The notes: generated by a model not told the origin, from the letters alone. A stretch of DNA of 64,000 bases from Chitinophagaceae bacterium (GCA_016722465.1 JADKJC010000004.1:124001-188000), one strand, 5' to 3'. Shown: positions 1-9,458, counted from the first letter of the stretch. Program-made: numbers and translations.

Positions 1-414
1 GCCTGCTTTCTTTTTTACAAAGGCATACAATTCATCATCAATAAATGCTGCATATTTACCTGCTTTAGCACCCCTGTTTTGATAATCCGGGTAGCCGGCC
101 ACACCATAAATATCATTGCGGGCGGCAGATTTAATGCCAACAACTACTAATGGCTTTATCTGTTTCTTTTTATACAGGTCGGTGATGATTTCTTTTACAT
201 TCAGTTCCTCCATATCCTGGCCATCATTCAGCAATAGCAGGTTCATTTCACTCTTATCATCCGGCATAGGTGTACTCATAATCGTGAGTTTAATATGCTG
301 CTGAAGGTGGCGGCTGTACACTTCATCTTCCTGTTGTTTTATTTTTTTTGAACAGGATCCCAGAGTTAAAGCTGCTGCCAGTAAGGTTATAAGGCGATAA
401 GCGTTTTTGCTCAT
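1..414 (-). CDS. Putative esterase lipoprotein (partial, C-terminus outside window)
   Basis: The reading frame begins at the ATG complementary to 412-414 and runs leftwards off the window, giving 138 codons without a stop. The N-terminus is a lipoprotein signal: a hydrophobic stretch followed by LGSCSKK, with the lipobox cysteine at residue 21. The following sequence (LLLLNDGQD, then PLVVVGIKSAARNDIYG, then PDYQNRGAKAGKYAAFIDDE) looks like the start of the esterase D / enterochelin-esterase-like alpha/beta hydrolase fold, in which a conserved Y/F-x-x-FI-x-DEL segment precedes the nucleophile. The catalytic serine would lie beyond position 1, so activity cannot be judged. By signal type it should sit on the envelope membrane facing the periplasm or cell surface. 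Family assignment is inference from motif likeness. Confidence 0.65.
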   Translation of the reverse strand, partial: MSKNAYRLITLLAAALTLGSCSKKIKQQEDEVYSRHLQQHIKLTIMSTPMPDDKSEMNLLLLNDGQDMEELNVKEIITDLYKKKQIKPLVVVGIKSAARNDIYGVAGYPDYQNRGAKAGKYAAFIDDELYAFVKKKAG

Positions 415-479
415 AAAAGTATTTTGTAAAACAAATGTATATTATTTGGCAGCAAAACTTCAAACCATTACTTTTGCAA

Positions 480-551
<72 letters not shown>

Positions 552-559
552 CAAAAGCG

Positions 560-586
560 AAGGCTCGTATGAGCCTTTAATTTTTT
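560..586 (+). terminator. Rho-independent terminator after tRNA-fMet
   Basis: A 7-bp stem, AAGGCTC (560-566) and GAGCCTT (571-577), encloses the loop GTAT and is followed by TAATTTTTT. It starts nine bases after the tRNA discriminator base. Confidence 0.75.
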
Positions 587-612
587 AGCAGATCTTATTA
601 AATTAAAGTAGA

Positions 613-661
613 GGCTCATATCCGTTAGCCAACGGACAGAGGTTCGATCCCTCTCTTCAGC
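613..661 (+). pseudogene. tRNA-fMet 3'-half fragment
   Basis: The 22 bases at 637-658 are identical to the T-arm and acceptor region (526-547) of the intact initiator tRNA upstream. The GGCTCATA of its anticodon loop is also echoed at 613-620. The part between is replaced by a small hairpin (TCCGTT-AGCC-AACGGA, 620-635). There is no 5' acceptor or D arm, so it cannot be a functional tRNA. It is probably a partial tandem duplication or an old attachment-site remnant. Confidence 0.6.
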
Positions 662-776
662 ACAGCCACTGGTAGTTTTTCACCAATGAATTTGATTACC
701 TTCTCTTTCGCATGAAACTGATTTCTCTTCACTTATTGGTTGTCGAATTCTGTTTTGTATTGGTAAAATCAATTCA

Positions 777-1643
777 ATGAAATCAGGTTTCGTAAATATT
801 TTTGGCAAGCCCAACGCAGGTAAAAGCACCTTGCTTAATGCATTGATGGGTGAGAAGATGGCGATCGTTTCTCACAAAGTACAAACTACCCGGCATCGTA
901 TCAAGGCCATCCTTACCGATCCCGGCTACCAGATTATTTTTTCAGATACTCCCGGCATCATCGAACCCAAATACAAACTGCATGAGAAAATGATGCAGGC
1001 TGTAAAGGGCAGTTTGGAAGATGCAGATGTAGCTTTGCTGATCGCTGATGGAAGGGAAAATCCGGAAGAAAGCAATGCCATTTTTGCTGCACTCAGATTA
1101 AAAGCACCGGCACTGGTCATCATTAATAAATCGGATGCGGTAAACCCGGAACAAATAGCAACAACAACAGAATTTTTTAAACAGCAGCCTTATTGCAAAG
1201 CTGTACTGGTGATTTCTGCATTGAAGAAAAAAGGGATTGCTGAATTACTGGCTGCCATTGTAGCATTGCTGCCTGAAGGCGCTCCTTTTTATGAAGGCGA
1301 TGACCTGAGTGACCTGCCAACAAAATTCTTTGTCAGTGAGATGATCCGGGAAAAAATATTTTTACTGTACGGTGAAGAAATCCCTTATCATGCTACAGTA
1401 CTGGTGCAGGAGTTCAAAGAAAAAGCAACACTGATAAAAATACAGGCCGATATTATTGTACAGCGGGAAACACAAAAAGGCATTATATTAGGGGAAGCAG
1501 GGAAGATGATCAAGCAACTGGGCACACTGGCAAGAAAGGATATTGAGGAATTTTTGGGAAGTAAAGTGTTCCTTGAACTTTTTGTAAAAGTGCGGCCCAA
1601 GTGGCGTGACAATGAAATGCAGTTGAGGGAATACGGATATTAA
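777..1643 (+). CDS. era: GTPase Era
   Basis: Era is an essential GTPase that binds the 3' end of 16S rRNA during 30S assembly. The 288 residues match the usual length of about 290-300. Visible motifs are the P-loop GKPNAGKS (10-17), DTPG (57-60), NKSD (117-120) and the SA of G5 near 147. The C-terminal KH domain has the GxxG-type loop GEAGKMIK (239-246). The N-terminus MKSGFVNI is typical, so the ATG at 777 is accepted. The related GTPase Der follows 211 bp downstream on the same strand. Confidence 0.97.
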   Translation: MKSGFVNIFGKPNAGKSTLLNALMGEKMAIVSHKVQTTRHRIKAILTDPGYQIIFSDTPGIIEPKYKLHEKMMQAVKGSLEDADVALLIADGRENPEESNAIFAALRLKAPALVIINKSDAVNPEQIATTTEFFKQQPYCKAVLVISALKKKGIAELLAAIVALLPEGAPFYEGDDLSDLPTKFFVSEMIREKIFLLYGEEIPYHATVLVQEFKEKATLIKIQADIIVQRETQKGIILGEAGKMIKQLGTLARKDIEEFLGSKVFLELFVKVRPKWRDNEMQLREYGY

Positions 1644-1854
1644 AATGGATAATTGATAATTTTATAATGGATAATTCTTCAGTTCAATTGCTGCAGTATT
1701 GTTTTATGCAGTTTAAGTTAGCAGGCTGAAGATGCCATGAAAAAATAAAAGTACAAGTGAGTGACACAAGGATGTTGAACAAAGAAATCCGGATTGTTCA
1801 AAAATATGTCTTCACATTATCAATTGTCAATTAAAAAATTGTCAATTAATTTTT
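1644..1854. other. Intergenic spacer with short AT-rich direct words
   Basis: This 211-bp gap between era and der holds repeated words of the type GGATAATTGATAAT (around 1665) and ATTGTCAATTA (1825-1850). Similar low-complexity words recur in other gaps of the window, near 5280, 30210 and 32105. I see no gene or clear promoter in it. Confidence 0.4.
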
Positions 1855-3162
1855 ATGAGTTTTACAGTAGCAATAGTAGGCAGGCCCAATGTGGGCAAGA
1901 GCACATTCTTCAACCGGATGCTGGAACAGCGCAAGGCCATTGTGGATGATCTGAGCGGTGTTACCCGTGACAGGCAGTATGGTGTGGCGGAATGGACCGG
2001 CAAATCATTCAACGTGATCGATACCGGCGGTTTTGTAGCCAAGAGTGAAGATGTGTTCGAAAGGGAAATACGCAAACAGGTACTCATTGCACTGGAAGAA
2101 ACCGATGTGGTAGTATTTATGGTGGATGTAGCAACCGGTATTACCGACCTGGATGAAGCCATGACGAATATCTTACGCAAAACCTCCAAGCCGGTTTTTT
2201 TGGTGGTGAACAAAGTGGATAATCACGACCGCTTACTGGAAGCATCAGAATTTTACAGCCTGGGTTTTGAACACATTTATTTCCTTTCCTCCATCAGTGG
2301 AACCGGCGTAGGTGAAGTACTGGATGATATTGTAAAACTGATCAAAGATGACGAAGCGCCTGCAGAAGATGGCCAGTTGCCAAAGTTTGCCATTATCGGC
2401 CAGCCCAACGTGGGTAAGTCATCTTTACTGAATGCATTGGTAGGGCAGGAGCGTACCATTGTAAGTGATATTGCTGGCACTACAAGAGATACCATTCATA
2501 CCCACTACAAACTCTTCAACAAGGAATTTATTTTAATTGATACGGCTGGTATCCGCCGTAAGGCAAAAGTGAACGAAGACCTTGAATTCTATTCGGTGAT
2601 CCGTGCGGTAAAAGCAATGGACGAAGCGGATGTATGTATGCTCGTAATTGATGCCAAGCAGGGTGTATCAGCGCAGGACCTGAATATTTTTGCCATGGCG
2701 GTAAAAAAAGGAAAGGGCATTGTGGTGCTGGTGAACAAGTGGGACCTGATGGAAAAAGAAACGAATACTGCCCGGGATTATGAAGCCAACCTGAAAAAAC
2801 GCTTTGCTCCCTTCAGTGATTTGCCGATACTGTTTATTTCTGCAACAGAAAAAACAAGAATTTTTAAAGCGATTGAACTGGCACTGGAAGTGTACGAGAA
2901 CAGGAAGCAGCACATTCCAACTTCCAAACTGAATGACATCATGCTGAAAGCCGTGGAAGCATACCATGCACCGGTGGTAAGAGGAAATTCTGTCAAGATA
3001 AAATATGTAACGCAGCTGCCGGTAGTAGTGCCTTCGTTTGCATTCTTCAGTAATTATCCTGATGACATTAAAACGCCTTACAGGAATTATTTAGAGAACC
3101 AGATGCGGATCAATTTTAAATTTACCGGTGTGCCTATCAGAATATTTTTCAGGAAGAAATAA
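1855..3162 (+). CDS. der: Ribosome biogenesis GTPase Der (EngA)
   Basis: Der has two tandem GTPase domains and acts in maturation of the 50S subunit. The 435-residue protein shows both P-loops, GRPNVGKS near residue 8 and GQPNVGKS near 182. It also has both G3 motifs (DTGG and DTAG) and both G4 motifs (NKVD and NKWD). A C-terminal KH-like domain of about 110 residues follows. Length and domain order are standard for the family. The ATG at 1855 places the first P-loop at the expected position. Confidence 0.97.
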   Translation: MSFTVAIVGRPNVGKSTFFNRMLEQRKAIVDDLSGVTRDRQYGVAEWTGKSFNVIDTGGFVAKSEDVFEREIRKQVLIALEETDVVVFMVDVATGITDLDEAMTNILRKTSKPVFLVVNKVDNHDRLLEASEFYSLGFEHIYFLSSISGTGVGEVLDDIVKLIKDDEAPAEDGQLPKFAIIGQPNVGKSSLLNALVGQERTIVSDIAGTTRDTIHTHYKLFNKEFILIDTAGIRRKAKVNEDLEFYSVIRAVKAMDEADVCMLVIDAKQGVSAQDLNIFAMAVKKGKGIVVLVNKWDLMEKETNTARDYEANLKKRFAPFSDLPILFISATEKTRIFKAIELALEVYENRKQHIPTSKLNDIMLKAVEAYHAPVVRGNSVKIKYVTQLPVVVPSFAFFSNYPDDIKTPYRNYLENQMRINFKFTGVPIRIFFRKK

Positions 3163-3188
3163 TACGAAGGTGTTTTCCTAAAAGAGCA

Positions 3189-3270
3189 TTTCACGCAAAG
3201 GCGCAAAGTGAAGGAAGACACAAAGCAACCAGGCTTTTCTTTTTTTGCTCCTTTGCGTCTTGGCGTGAAA
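3189..3270. repeat. Inverted repeat with 20-bp arms
   Basis: The arm at 3189-3208 and the reverse complement of 3251-3270 agree at 18 of 20 positions, separated by 42 bp. The words TTTCACGC and GCGCAAAG make it look like a dispersed intergenic palindrome. It lies between der and the XdhC-like gene and ends four bases before the latter's ATG, so it could act as a der terminator or affect start-site accessibility. Confidence 0.6.
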
Positions 3271-3274
3271 CTAC

Positions 3275-4243
3275 ATGCACAAACAATTACCATCCTGGCA
3301 ACTCATTCATGAAAGTCTGCAAAACGACATTGCAGTAATGTTGCTGTATGTGCTGCAAAGCAATGGCAGCAGCCCCGGAAGGCAGGGTTTTATGATGGCA
3401 GTAAATGCAGCCGGCGCTATGAGTGGTTCGCTGGGTGGTGGCATCATGGAGCATAAGTTTGTGGAACTGGCAAAATCAAAATTGCTGGAAGCTGTAACAG
3501 AGATAGCTGTTCACCAGCAAATTCATGATAAGTCAGCTGCTAAAAATCAAAGCGGGATGATCTGCTCCGGCGAACAAACTATTTTTTTGTATACGGTTAA
3601 AAAAGAGGAAGCCGCAGCAATACAAAACATCATCGCCACCCTGAAGGAAAACAGCAATGCAACACTTCAATTATCTCCGCAGGGCATATTTTTTTCTGAC
3701 ATTATTCCTTCTGAAAATTATCAGTTGCAATTAAAAACAGCCGGCGATTTTTTATTCTTTGAAAAAATCGGGTACAAAAATAAACTCTACATCGTAGGTG
3801 GTGGACATTGTTCCCTTTCCCTGTCTCAACTGATGAGTGGAATGGATTTTTATACCTGCATTTTCGATGACCGGCATGAATTGAATACCATGATGCAAAA
3901 TACTTTTGTGCAGGAGAAACACCTGGTGGTTGATTATTCTGCATTGTCAACCATGATACAATCCGGCAGCAGTACCTATGTAGTCATCATGACTGTTGGG
4001 TACCGTACCGATGAAATGGCGTTGAAGGCCCTGCTGGGAAAGGATTTTTTCTACATCTGTATGTTGGGGAGTAAAAGTAAGATTGCAAAAATGTTTGAAC
4101 AACTGGTGGCAGAAGGTATTGACCGGGCATGGCTTGCCAAGATACATGCACCCATTGGCATACCAGTCAAAAGCCAAACCCCCGAAGAAATTGCAGTAAG
4201 TATTGCTGCGGAGATCATCAGTGTAAAAAACAGCTTGTTGTAA
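3275..4243 (+). CDS. XdhC/CoxI-family protein
   Basis: XdhC-type proteins bind molybdenum cofactor and help mature xanthine-dehydrogenase-like molybdoenzymes. The 322-residue protein has an N-terminal region with GSSPGRQGFMM and SGSLGGGIMEHKF, which matches the XdhC_CoxI domain. A central Rossmann-type segment LYIVGGGHCSLSLSQL (about 169-184) belongs to the XdhC_C domain. The C-terminus contains IHAPIGIPVKSQTPEEIAVSI, also typical of that domain. The ATG at 3275 abuts an inverted repeat. No molybdoenzyme gene lies nearby in this window, so its client is unknown. Confidence 0.85.
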   Translation: MHKQLPSWQLIHESLQNDIAVMLLYVLQSNGSSPGRQGFMMAVNAAGAMSGSLGGGIMEHKFVELAKSKLLEAVTEIAVHQQIHDKSAAKNQSGMICSGEQTIFLYTVKKEEAAAIQNIIATLKENSNATLQLSPQGIFFSDIIPSENYQLQLKTAGDFLFFEKIGYKNKLYIVGGGHCSLSLSQLMSGMDFYTCIFDDRHELNTMMQNTFVQEKHLVVDYSALSTMIQSGSSTYVVIMTVGYRTDEMALKALLGKDFFYICMLGSKSKIAKMFEQLVAEGIDRAWLAKIHAPIGIPVKSQTPEEIAVSIAAEIISVKNSLL

Positions 4244-4415
4244 TTGCTGAAGGGGGAAGTGTGCCTGGTATTAACAGGTTTTTCCCCATGTTAACAGTAA
4301 GCGTTGCACCTGCAGCAATATGTTCTGTTGCATCTAAAATGCAATTACCATTTACCAGCGGGTTAATTATTATGATGATAATAGGTTCACTGCAAACTGG
4401 CGGATACCTATCGAA

Positions 4416-5270
4416 TTATTTATCGATGAGTTTGATTCCCGTCTTTTCAAAACTGATCTTCCGTTGTTTGAATAAATTACCTGTGGTCATTTTAAAAGTC
4501 TTCTTGCTCATGCCAAAAAAATCATAGATGTCTTCCGGCGCACTCTTATCATGATAGGGGAGATAGCCATTGTTTTCCTGCAGCAATCTCAATATCTTTT
4601 CCGCTTCATCTTCCACTCTTTGATAACCTTTTTTACCAGCCGCCACATCTATGCGGAAGCGGTCGTCCTTATCCATGCTTTCAGGATATATTTTTTTGAT
4701 GAAACCTTTGAACTTGTCACCCACAGCAATATTGCGGTAGATCTCATTGTGGTGCAGTACACCGGTGTGAATATTGTTGATGATGCATTTATAACCGATG
4801 TCCGTTCTGCGGTATACGATCAGGTCCACTTCTTCCAGTTCTTTCACTGTAAGTACTTCATTGCTTAAATAGGGCTCTATTTTTTCGGTGGCTGCCAATC
4901 TTCCTGTCTGTTCATCCAGGTAAATTTTTACGAGGTAATCTCCATTCACCCGCATGTCAAATATCTGTTTGCTCTTGGGAACAAAAATATCTTTCATCAG
5001 GCCATTGTCTAAAAATGCACCCTGTGGGGTTACCGTTACTGCTCTCAGTTTTACAATGTCGCCTAAAATACCTTTGGGCTGTTGTGTGGTGGCGATTAAC
5101 CGGTCTTCACCATCATGATAAATAAATACGTTGACTTCATCATCCACTGCCAACCCTGTTGGCATAAAACGGTTGGGCAATAAAATACCTTCCGCACCGT
5201 CGTCCAGGTATGCACCAAATTCAACGATGCGTAACACTTTTAAGAGATTGTATTCGCCAACTTTTATCAT
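4416..5270 (-). CDS. CvfB-like S1 RNA-binding protein
   Basis: The 284-residue protein resembles CvfB/YitL, which has several S1-like beta-barrels followed by a winged-helix domain and binds RNA. Visible signs are the opening VGEYNLLKVLRIVEFGAYLD, the repeated LPNRF and VPKSK barrel segments, and a C-terminal wHTH-like region (DIYDFFGMSKKTFKMTTGNL, about 249-268). In Firmicutes CvfB affects virulence gene expression; its role in Bacteroidota is not established. It is convergent with the XdhC-like gene, leaving a 172-bp gap with no recognisable feature. Confidence 0.85.
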   Translation of the reverse strand: MIKVGEYNLLKVLRIVEFGAYLDDGAEGILLPNRFMPTGLAVDDEVNVFIYHDGEDRLIATTQQPKGILGDIVKLRAVTVTPQGAFLDNGLMKDIFVPKSKQIFDMRVNGDYLVKIYLDEQTGRLAATEKIEPYLSNEVLTVKELEEVDLIVYRRTDIGYKCIINNIHTGVLHHNEIYRNIAVGDKFKGFIKKIYPESMDKDDRFRIDVAAGKKGYQRVEDEAEKILRLLQENNGYLPYHDKSAPEDIYDFFGMSKKTFKMTTGNLFKQRKISFEKTGIKLIDK

Positions 5271-5385
5271 GGTAAATAAGAAATAAGAAATGAAAAATAA
5301 GGAATGAGAAAGTATTGATACCTGCTAACTTCAATAATTTTTATGCCGTATACAATACTACTAAACTTTCTAAACGATTCAACCC

Positions 5386-6354
5386 CTAAACCACCCCACC
5401 AAACAAGCCATCCACAAATTCTTTTTTATCAAACACCAGCAGGTCGGTTGCTTTTTCTCCCACTCCAATAAATTTAACAGGGATCTTAAACTGGTGTGCA
5501 ATGGCCAGCACTACGCCGCCTTTTGCAGTGCCATCCAATTTGGTGATCGTTAATGCGGTTACATCTGTTGCTGCAGTAAAGTGTTTGGCCTGCTCCAGTG
5601 CATTCTGCCCTGTACTGCCGTCCAGCACCAGCATTACTTCATGTGGTGCCTCCGGAATTACTTTTTGTATCACTCTTTTTATTTTGCTCAGCTCATCCAT
5701 TAAATGCGCCTTATTGTGCAGCCTTCCTGCAGTATCAATAATGATCACATCTGAATTTCTTGCCACACCGCTGATGATGGTATCGTAAGCTACAGAAGCC
5801 GGATCGCTGCCCATTTCTTTTTTTACAATGGGAACATTGGTTCGTTCGCTCCAGATGGTCAGCTGGTCTACCGCAGCCGCCCTGAAAGTATCAGCCGCTC
5901 CAAGCAACACCGATTTGCCGGCCAGCGAAAAATTATGCGCCAGTTTGCCAATGGTAGTTGTTTTTCCTACACCATTCACACCCACTACTAAAATAACATG
6001 CGGTTTATAGCCTGCAGGTAATTCGTAGTTTTCATAACTATTGTCCTGTTTTGCATCTACCAGTATATTTTCAATTTCATTTTTGAGGATGCTGTTCAGC
6101 TCAGCAGTATTGAGGTATTTATCCTTGGCTACTCTTTTCTCAATGCGTTCAATAATGGCAACTGTTGTTTCAATACCCACATCGGCGCTTACCAGGGCAT
6201 CTTCCAGGTTGTCCAGCACTTCTTCATCCACAGTGTTTTTACCGGCAATGGCCTTGGTTATTTTGCTAAAGAAGCCTTCCCTGGTTTTTTGAAGTCCCTG
6301 TTCAAGGCTTTCTTTTTGTTCCTTCTTGCCAAACAGTTTGTCGAAAAGTCCCAT
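5386..6354 (-). CDS. ftsY: Signal recognition particle receptor FtsY
   Basis: FtsY is the membrane-associated GTPase that docks the SRP-ribosome complex to the Sec translocon. The 322-residue protein has the helical N domain and then the G domain, with P-loop GVNGVGKTT near 124. It also shows DTFRAAAVDQL, DTAGR and TKLDGTAKGG. The acidic A domain is very short (MGLFDKLFGKKEQKESLEQG), as is normal in Bacteroidota. It is the last gene of the rpmB-rpmG-DUF4295-ftsY array, but a hairpin terminator lies just upstream, so it may also have its own promoter. Confidence 0.97.
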   Translation of the reverse strand: MGLFDKLFGKKEQKESLEQGLQKTREGFFSKITKAIAGKNTVDEEVLDNLEDALVSADVGIETTVAIIERIEKRVAKDKYLNTAELNSILKNEIENILVDAKQDNSYENYELPAGYKPHVILVVGVNGVGKTTTIGKLAHNFSLAGKSVLLGAADTFRAAAVDQLTIWSERTNVPIVKKEMGSDPASVAYDTIISGVARNSDVIIIDTAGRLHNKAHLMDELSKIKRVIQKVIPEAPHEVMLVLDGSTGQNALEQAKHFTAATDVTALTITKLDGTAKGGVVLAIAHQFKIPVKFIGVGEKATDLLVFDKKEFVDGLFGGVV

Positions 6355-6413
6355 GCAAACAAGTTTAAAGTTTAACGGGTTTAAGGTTTAATGTGAAAGG
6401 GCGCAAATAAAGA

Positions 6414-6442
6414 AAGCTGTCCCGGATAAATCAGGACAGCTT
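6414..6442 (-). terminator. Terminator between DUF4295 gene and ftsY
   Basis: The 9-bp arms AAGCTGTCC (6414-6422) and GGACAGCTT (6434-6442) form a stem. On the minus strand it is followed by TCTTTATTT. It would end or attenuate transcription coming from the ribosomal genes before ftsY. Confidence 0.7.
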
Positions 6443-6468
6443 AGTATTTTCAATGCTCACATCTTAAA

Positions 6469-6639
6469 TTACTGAGCTAAGTAATCTTTTACCTTGTCTT
6501 TGTGAACGATCTGTTCTTTAAAAGTGTAAGCGCCTGTTTTAGGGCTTCTTACAGCACGGATCACTTTTGTCCAGTTTTTTGCTTCTGCCGAAGCCTTGGA
6601 ATCTTTGATTTTAGCGTTTTTTGAAGCTACTTTTGCCAT
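6469..6639 (-). CDS. DUF4295 small ribosome-associated protein
   Basis: This short gene encodes 56 residues beginning MAKVASKNAKIKDSKA and ending KDKVKDYLAQ. It is highly basic at the start and closely matches the Bacteroidota-specific DUF4295 family. That family is encoded beside rpmG and is generally regarded as a ribosome-linked small protein. Its position between rpmG and ftsY matches the conserved arrangement in the phylum. The start is the ATG complementary to 6637-6639; no other start is plausible. Confidence 0.9.
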   Translation of the reverse strand: MAKVASKNAKIKDSKASAEAKNWTKVIRAVRSPKTGAYTFKEQIVHKDKVKDYLAQ

Positions 6640-6721
6640 GATACTTTATTTGTAAATGTTGATGGTTTGTGATCTTGAAAGCGGTAGTCAAATACCAATT
6701 TCCAGTCAACAGACCGGCTGA

Positions 6722-6904
6722 TTATTTAATTTCTTTATGCACTGTCACCTTTTTAAGGATCGGGTTGAATTTTTTCAACTCCAGCCTTTCGGGGGTGTTT
6801 TTTTTGTTTTTAGTGCTGATGTAGCGGCTGGTGCCCGGCTGGCCACTAGTTTTATGCTCTGTGCATTCCAGAATCACCTGCACCCTGTTACCTTTCTTTG
6901 CCAT
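6722..6904 (-). CDS. rpmG: 50S ribosomal protein L33
   Basis: The 60-residue basic protein starts [18 protein letters not shown] and contains [20 protein letters not shown], the L33 signature. The cysteines of the zinc-binding form are largely missing: only one Cys is seen, at residue 14. This therefore looks like a zinc-independent version. It lies between rpmB and the DUF4295 gene on the same strand, with 80-90 bp gaps, and is likely co-transcribed with them. Confidence 0.96.
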   Translation of the reverse strand: MAKKGNRVQVILECTEHKTSGQPGTSRYISTKNKKNTPERLELKKFNPILKKVTVHKEIK

Positions 6905-6991
6905 TGTAGTATTGTTAAGTAGTTATTTGTTTAATTGTTTAGTGGTAGATCAAGTTGATGCATTGTTAACTGACCAACTGATGACCGCTCA

Positions 6992-7228
6992 CTAAATTTT
7001 TTCTCCTGCTGCCCTTAGTTCTTTTACAACTGAAAGCAGTCCATTTTTATTAATGGTACGGATTGCTTCAGAAGATACTTTAAGTGTGATCCACTTATCT
7101 TCTTCTGCAAAGAAATAACGCTTGGTTTGCAAATTCGGTAAAAACCTGCGCTTTGTCTTGATATTTGAGTGCGACACTTTGTTACCTGTTATGGGCTTCT
7201 TTCCGGTCACCTGACATACTCTTGCCAT
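6992..7228 (-). CDS. rpmB: 50S ribosomal protein L28
   Basis: The 78-residue protein starts [20 protein letters not shown] and includes the L28 core [17 protein letters not shown] longer in-frame start at 7261 exists, but its extra 11 residues do not belong to L28, so the ATG complementary to 7226-7228 is chosen. It is the first gene of the rpmB-rpmG-DUF4295-ftsY array. L28 is an early-assembly protein near the P and E sites of the large subunit. Confidence 0.96.
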   Translation of the reverse strand: MARVCQVTGKKPITGNKVSHSNIKTKRRFLPNLQTKRYFFAEEDKWITLKVSSEAIRTINKNGLLSVVKELRAAGEKI

Positions 7229-7341
7229 AGTACTAATTTTTTGGACGGCGAAGGTAAGCAAAGATTTTATATTTTTCCGGATGAGTTGGTATTTTTTTTC
7301 CTCTTTCTTTCAAATACACTTTATTCCCCTTGTTTCACTGC

Positions 7342-8230
7342 TTATCCGGCTGTCAAAACCCTTCGCCGGCTATACCAAACCCTCCACATTTGCAGCAGTA
7401 CTGCCAGTACTATCAACCCAACGCCAAGGTAAAACTGTATATTCAGGCTTTTATTTTCCCTGAAAAAAACAAAGGCGAGAATAATGCCATACACCGGTTC
7501 CAGGTTATAGGCCAGGTTACTGGTAAAGGGGGATATCTTTTTTAAAGCCTTTAACTGCAGGTCGAAACAGAGTACCGTGCAAACCCAGGCCAGCAGGAGC
7601 AGCCATGCCCAGTCTGTATAGGTGGGCAGGTAGTAAGTAGCCGGGAAGAACTGCAGGTAAACGGGGATGATGAGTGTGAGTGCCAGTAAACCTCCCCCCA
7701 TTTCATATAAGGTGAGTGTTTCGGGGTTGTGTTTCAGCAGCAGCCTTTTATTAAAAATCGGGAATAGGGAGCTGCCGATTGCCGAGATGATGCCAAAGAT
7801 GATTCCCAGTTTGTATTGGGGATGAAAATCGAATATGATATAAATGCCTGCAATGGCAATGGCGCCCAGCAATACTTCAATGGCAGCAATTGGCCTCCTG
7901 TAAATGAAGGGATCAAAAAAAAGCAGTAAAGAATCCCGAGCCCGAAATACAGACCACGGCAATGGATACATTCCCATATTTTACACTGCCGTAAAAGCTA
8001 ACCCAGTGTATGGCCACGATACATCCAACCGCAAAAATCTGCAATGCCTCTCTTAAAGAAAGCCGCACCAGTTTTTTTTGAATGAACAACAGGGCACCGA
8101 GTGTAACCACTGTAAGCAGTAACCGGTACCAAACCAACAGTCCTTCATTCAGCCCGATGAGTTTGCCCAGGATAGCGGTAAAGCCAGCCAGAAAAACAGC
8201 GATGTGTAACTGCAAAAGCGCCTTTTTCAT
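7342..8230 (-). CDS. EamA/DMT-family transporter, frameshifted
   Basis: Two overlapping frames make one drug/metabolite transporter. The N-terminal part (MKKALLQLHIAVFLAG..., ending SGSGFFTAFF) occupies 8230 down to 7913. The rest continues as DPFIYRRPIAAIEVLLG... to 7342. The break lies in a run of eight A on the + strand (7915-7922): with seven bases the two halves join perfectly as TAFFDPFIYRR. The whole protein would be about 295 residues with ten hydrophobic helices and two EamA repeats. The shift may be a sequencing error, a phase-variable homopolymer or a recent inactivation. The substrate cannot be inferred. Confidence 0.8.
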
Positions 8231-8367
8231 GTTGCCAAAGATAAATGCTTATCAGCTTGCCAACAGGTAAAATATCAGCCTGTATAAAGCTCCAGGGCTT
8301 TAAATTCTCCAATGGGCAATCTGTTTTTGATATGCAATAATGATGTTTCTTTACGCAAAAAAAGCAG

Positions 8368-9220
8368 ATGAAAATAACCCTTATTGTACTATTCACCATC
8401 ATTTCCTGTAAACTCTATTCGCAGAATGTAGGCATCGGTACCAACAGTCATGCAGCTTCTGCCCAACTGGAAGTAACATCCACCACTAAAGGCTTTCTTC
8501 CACCAAGGGTAACCTATGTACAGAGGGGGCAAATACAGGCCCCGGCAGCAGGGCTTTCTGTCTGGTGTTCTGACCTTGATACCTGCGGGCAAATGCAGGT
8601 GTTCAACGGCATGTATGGACCAATATGATCGGAGCACCGGCATTCAAACCCATTCTGCCCTATGTGCTGATCTGCAGTCAGGCCTGGACGAAAAAGAACC
8701 TTGATGTGGATCAATACAGGAACGGGGACCCTATTCCTCAGGTAACAGATGCTGTTCAATGGGCAGGCCTTACCTCGGGTGCCTGGTGCTGGTATAATAA
8801 CGACTCGGCCACGTATGCTGCAATTTATGGAAGGCTGTATAACTGGTATGCCATAAATGATCCCAGGCAACTGGCACCTGAAGGCTGGTATATTCCCTCT
8901 AATGCAGATGGGGCACCCTGGTCAACAGCTGTGCAGGAGGTTCCGGCGACGCTCTCAAGGCAACGGGGACCAATTACTGGGCCGCACCAAACACTGGTGC
9001 AACCAACAGCGCCGGCTTTAATGCACTGGGTGCCGGATACCGGGGTTTTGATAGGGCATTCGTGAATTATAAATTGTATGGCATCTGGTGGACAGCTACC
9101 CAGGATACCAGCGACAGCAGCACAGGAAGAGACTGGGCACTCTCCAATATCAGCAATTCAGTGCTGGCAGGCAATAGCGGAAAAGCACTTGCTTTTTCTG
9201 TACGTTGTGTAAAAGACTAA
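8368..9220 (+). pseudogene. FISUMP-domain exported protein with two frameshifts
   Basis: The gene starts with a signal peptide (MKITLIVLFTIISCKLYSQ), followed by NVGIGTNSH and EVTSTTKGFLPPRVT, a common Bacteroidota surface-protein N-terminus. The frame must shift near 8611-8624 (to WTNMIGAP) and again near 8908 at GATGGGG. After that the frame LVNSCAGGSGDALKATG, NYWAAPNTGATNSAGF and RGFDRAF leads to SVRCVKD and TAA at 9218-9220. These are the core motifs of the Fibrobacter succinogenes major paralogous domain. Both breaks behave as single missing bases. The sequence between is well preserved, so assembly error is as likely as true decay. Confidence 0.75.
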
Positions 9221-9413
9221 AGGTTTTTCAATATTGATTGTAAAAGGCTGGTTTAAAAGAATCAACCTTTTCTATTCCAACAATCTGTTTTCACCCAGGC
9301 TTTATTGTAAAGTCCCGTGCTGACAGTTTTTATTCATACAGCCGCATTGCATCATTTTAAGATACTTTATGATGGCTTACTGTTTAGTGGCAGTTCATTG
9401 TAAGTAAATAAAA

Positions 9414-9440
9414 AACCGCCCCTGAATACCAGGGGCGGTT
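9414..9440 (-). terminator. Terminator of secDF
   Basis: A perfect 11-bp stem, AACCGCCCCTG (9414-9424) and CAGGGGCGGTT (9430-9440), is followed on the minus strand by TTTTTTATTTAC. It starts 19 bases after the secDF stop codon. Confidence 0.9.
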
Positions 9441-9458
9441 CACACTATTTAAATTCAA

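Noticed and set aside
4129..4527. 132-codon plus-strand frame over the end of the XdhC-like gene
   Set aside because: It overlaps two well-supported genes and contains only spacer sequence of its own.
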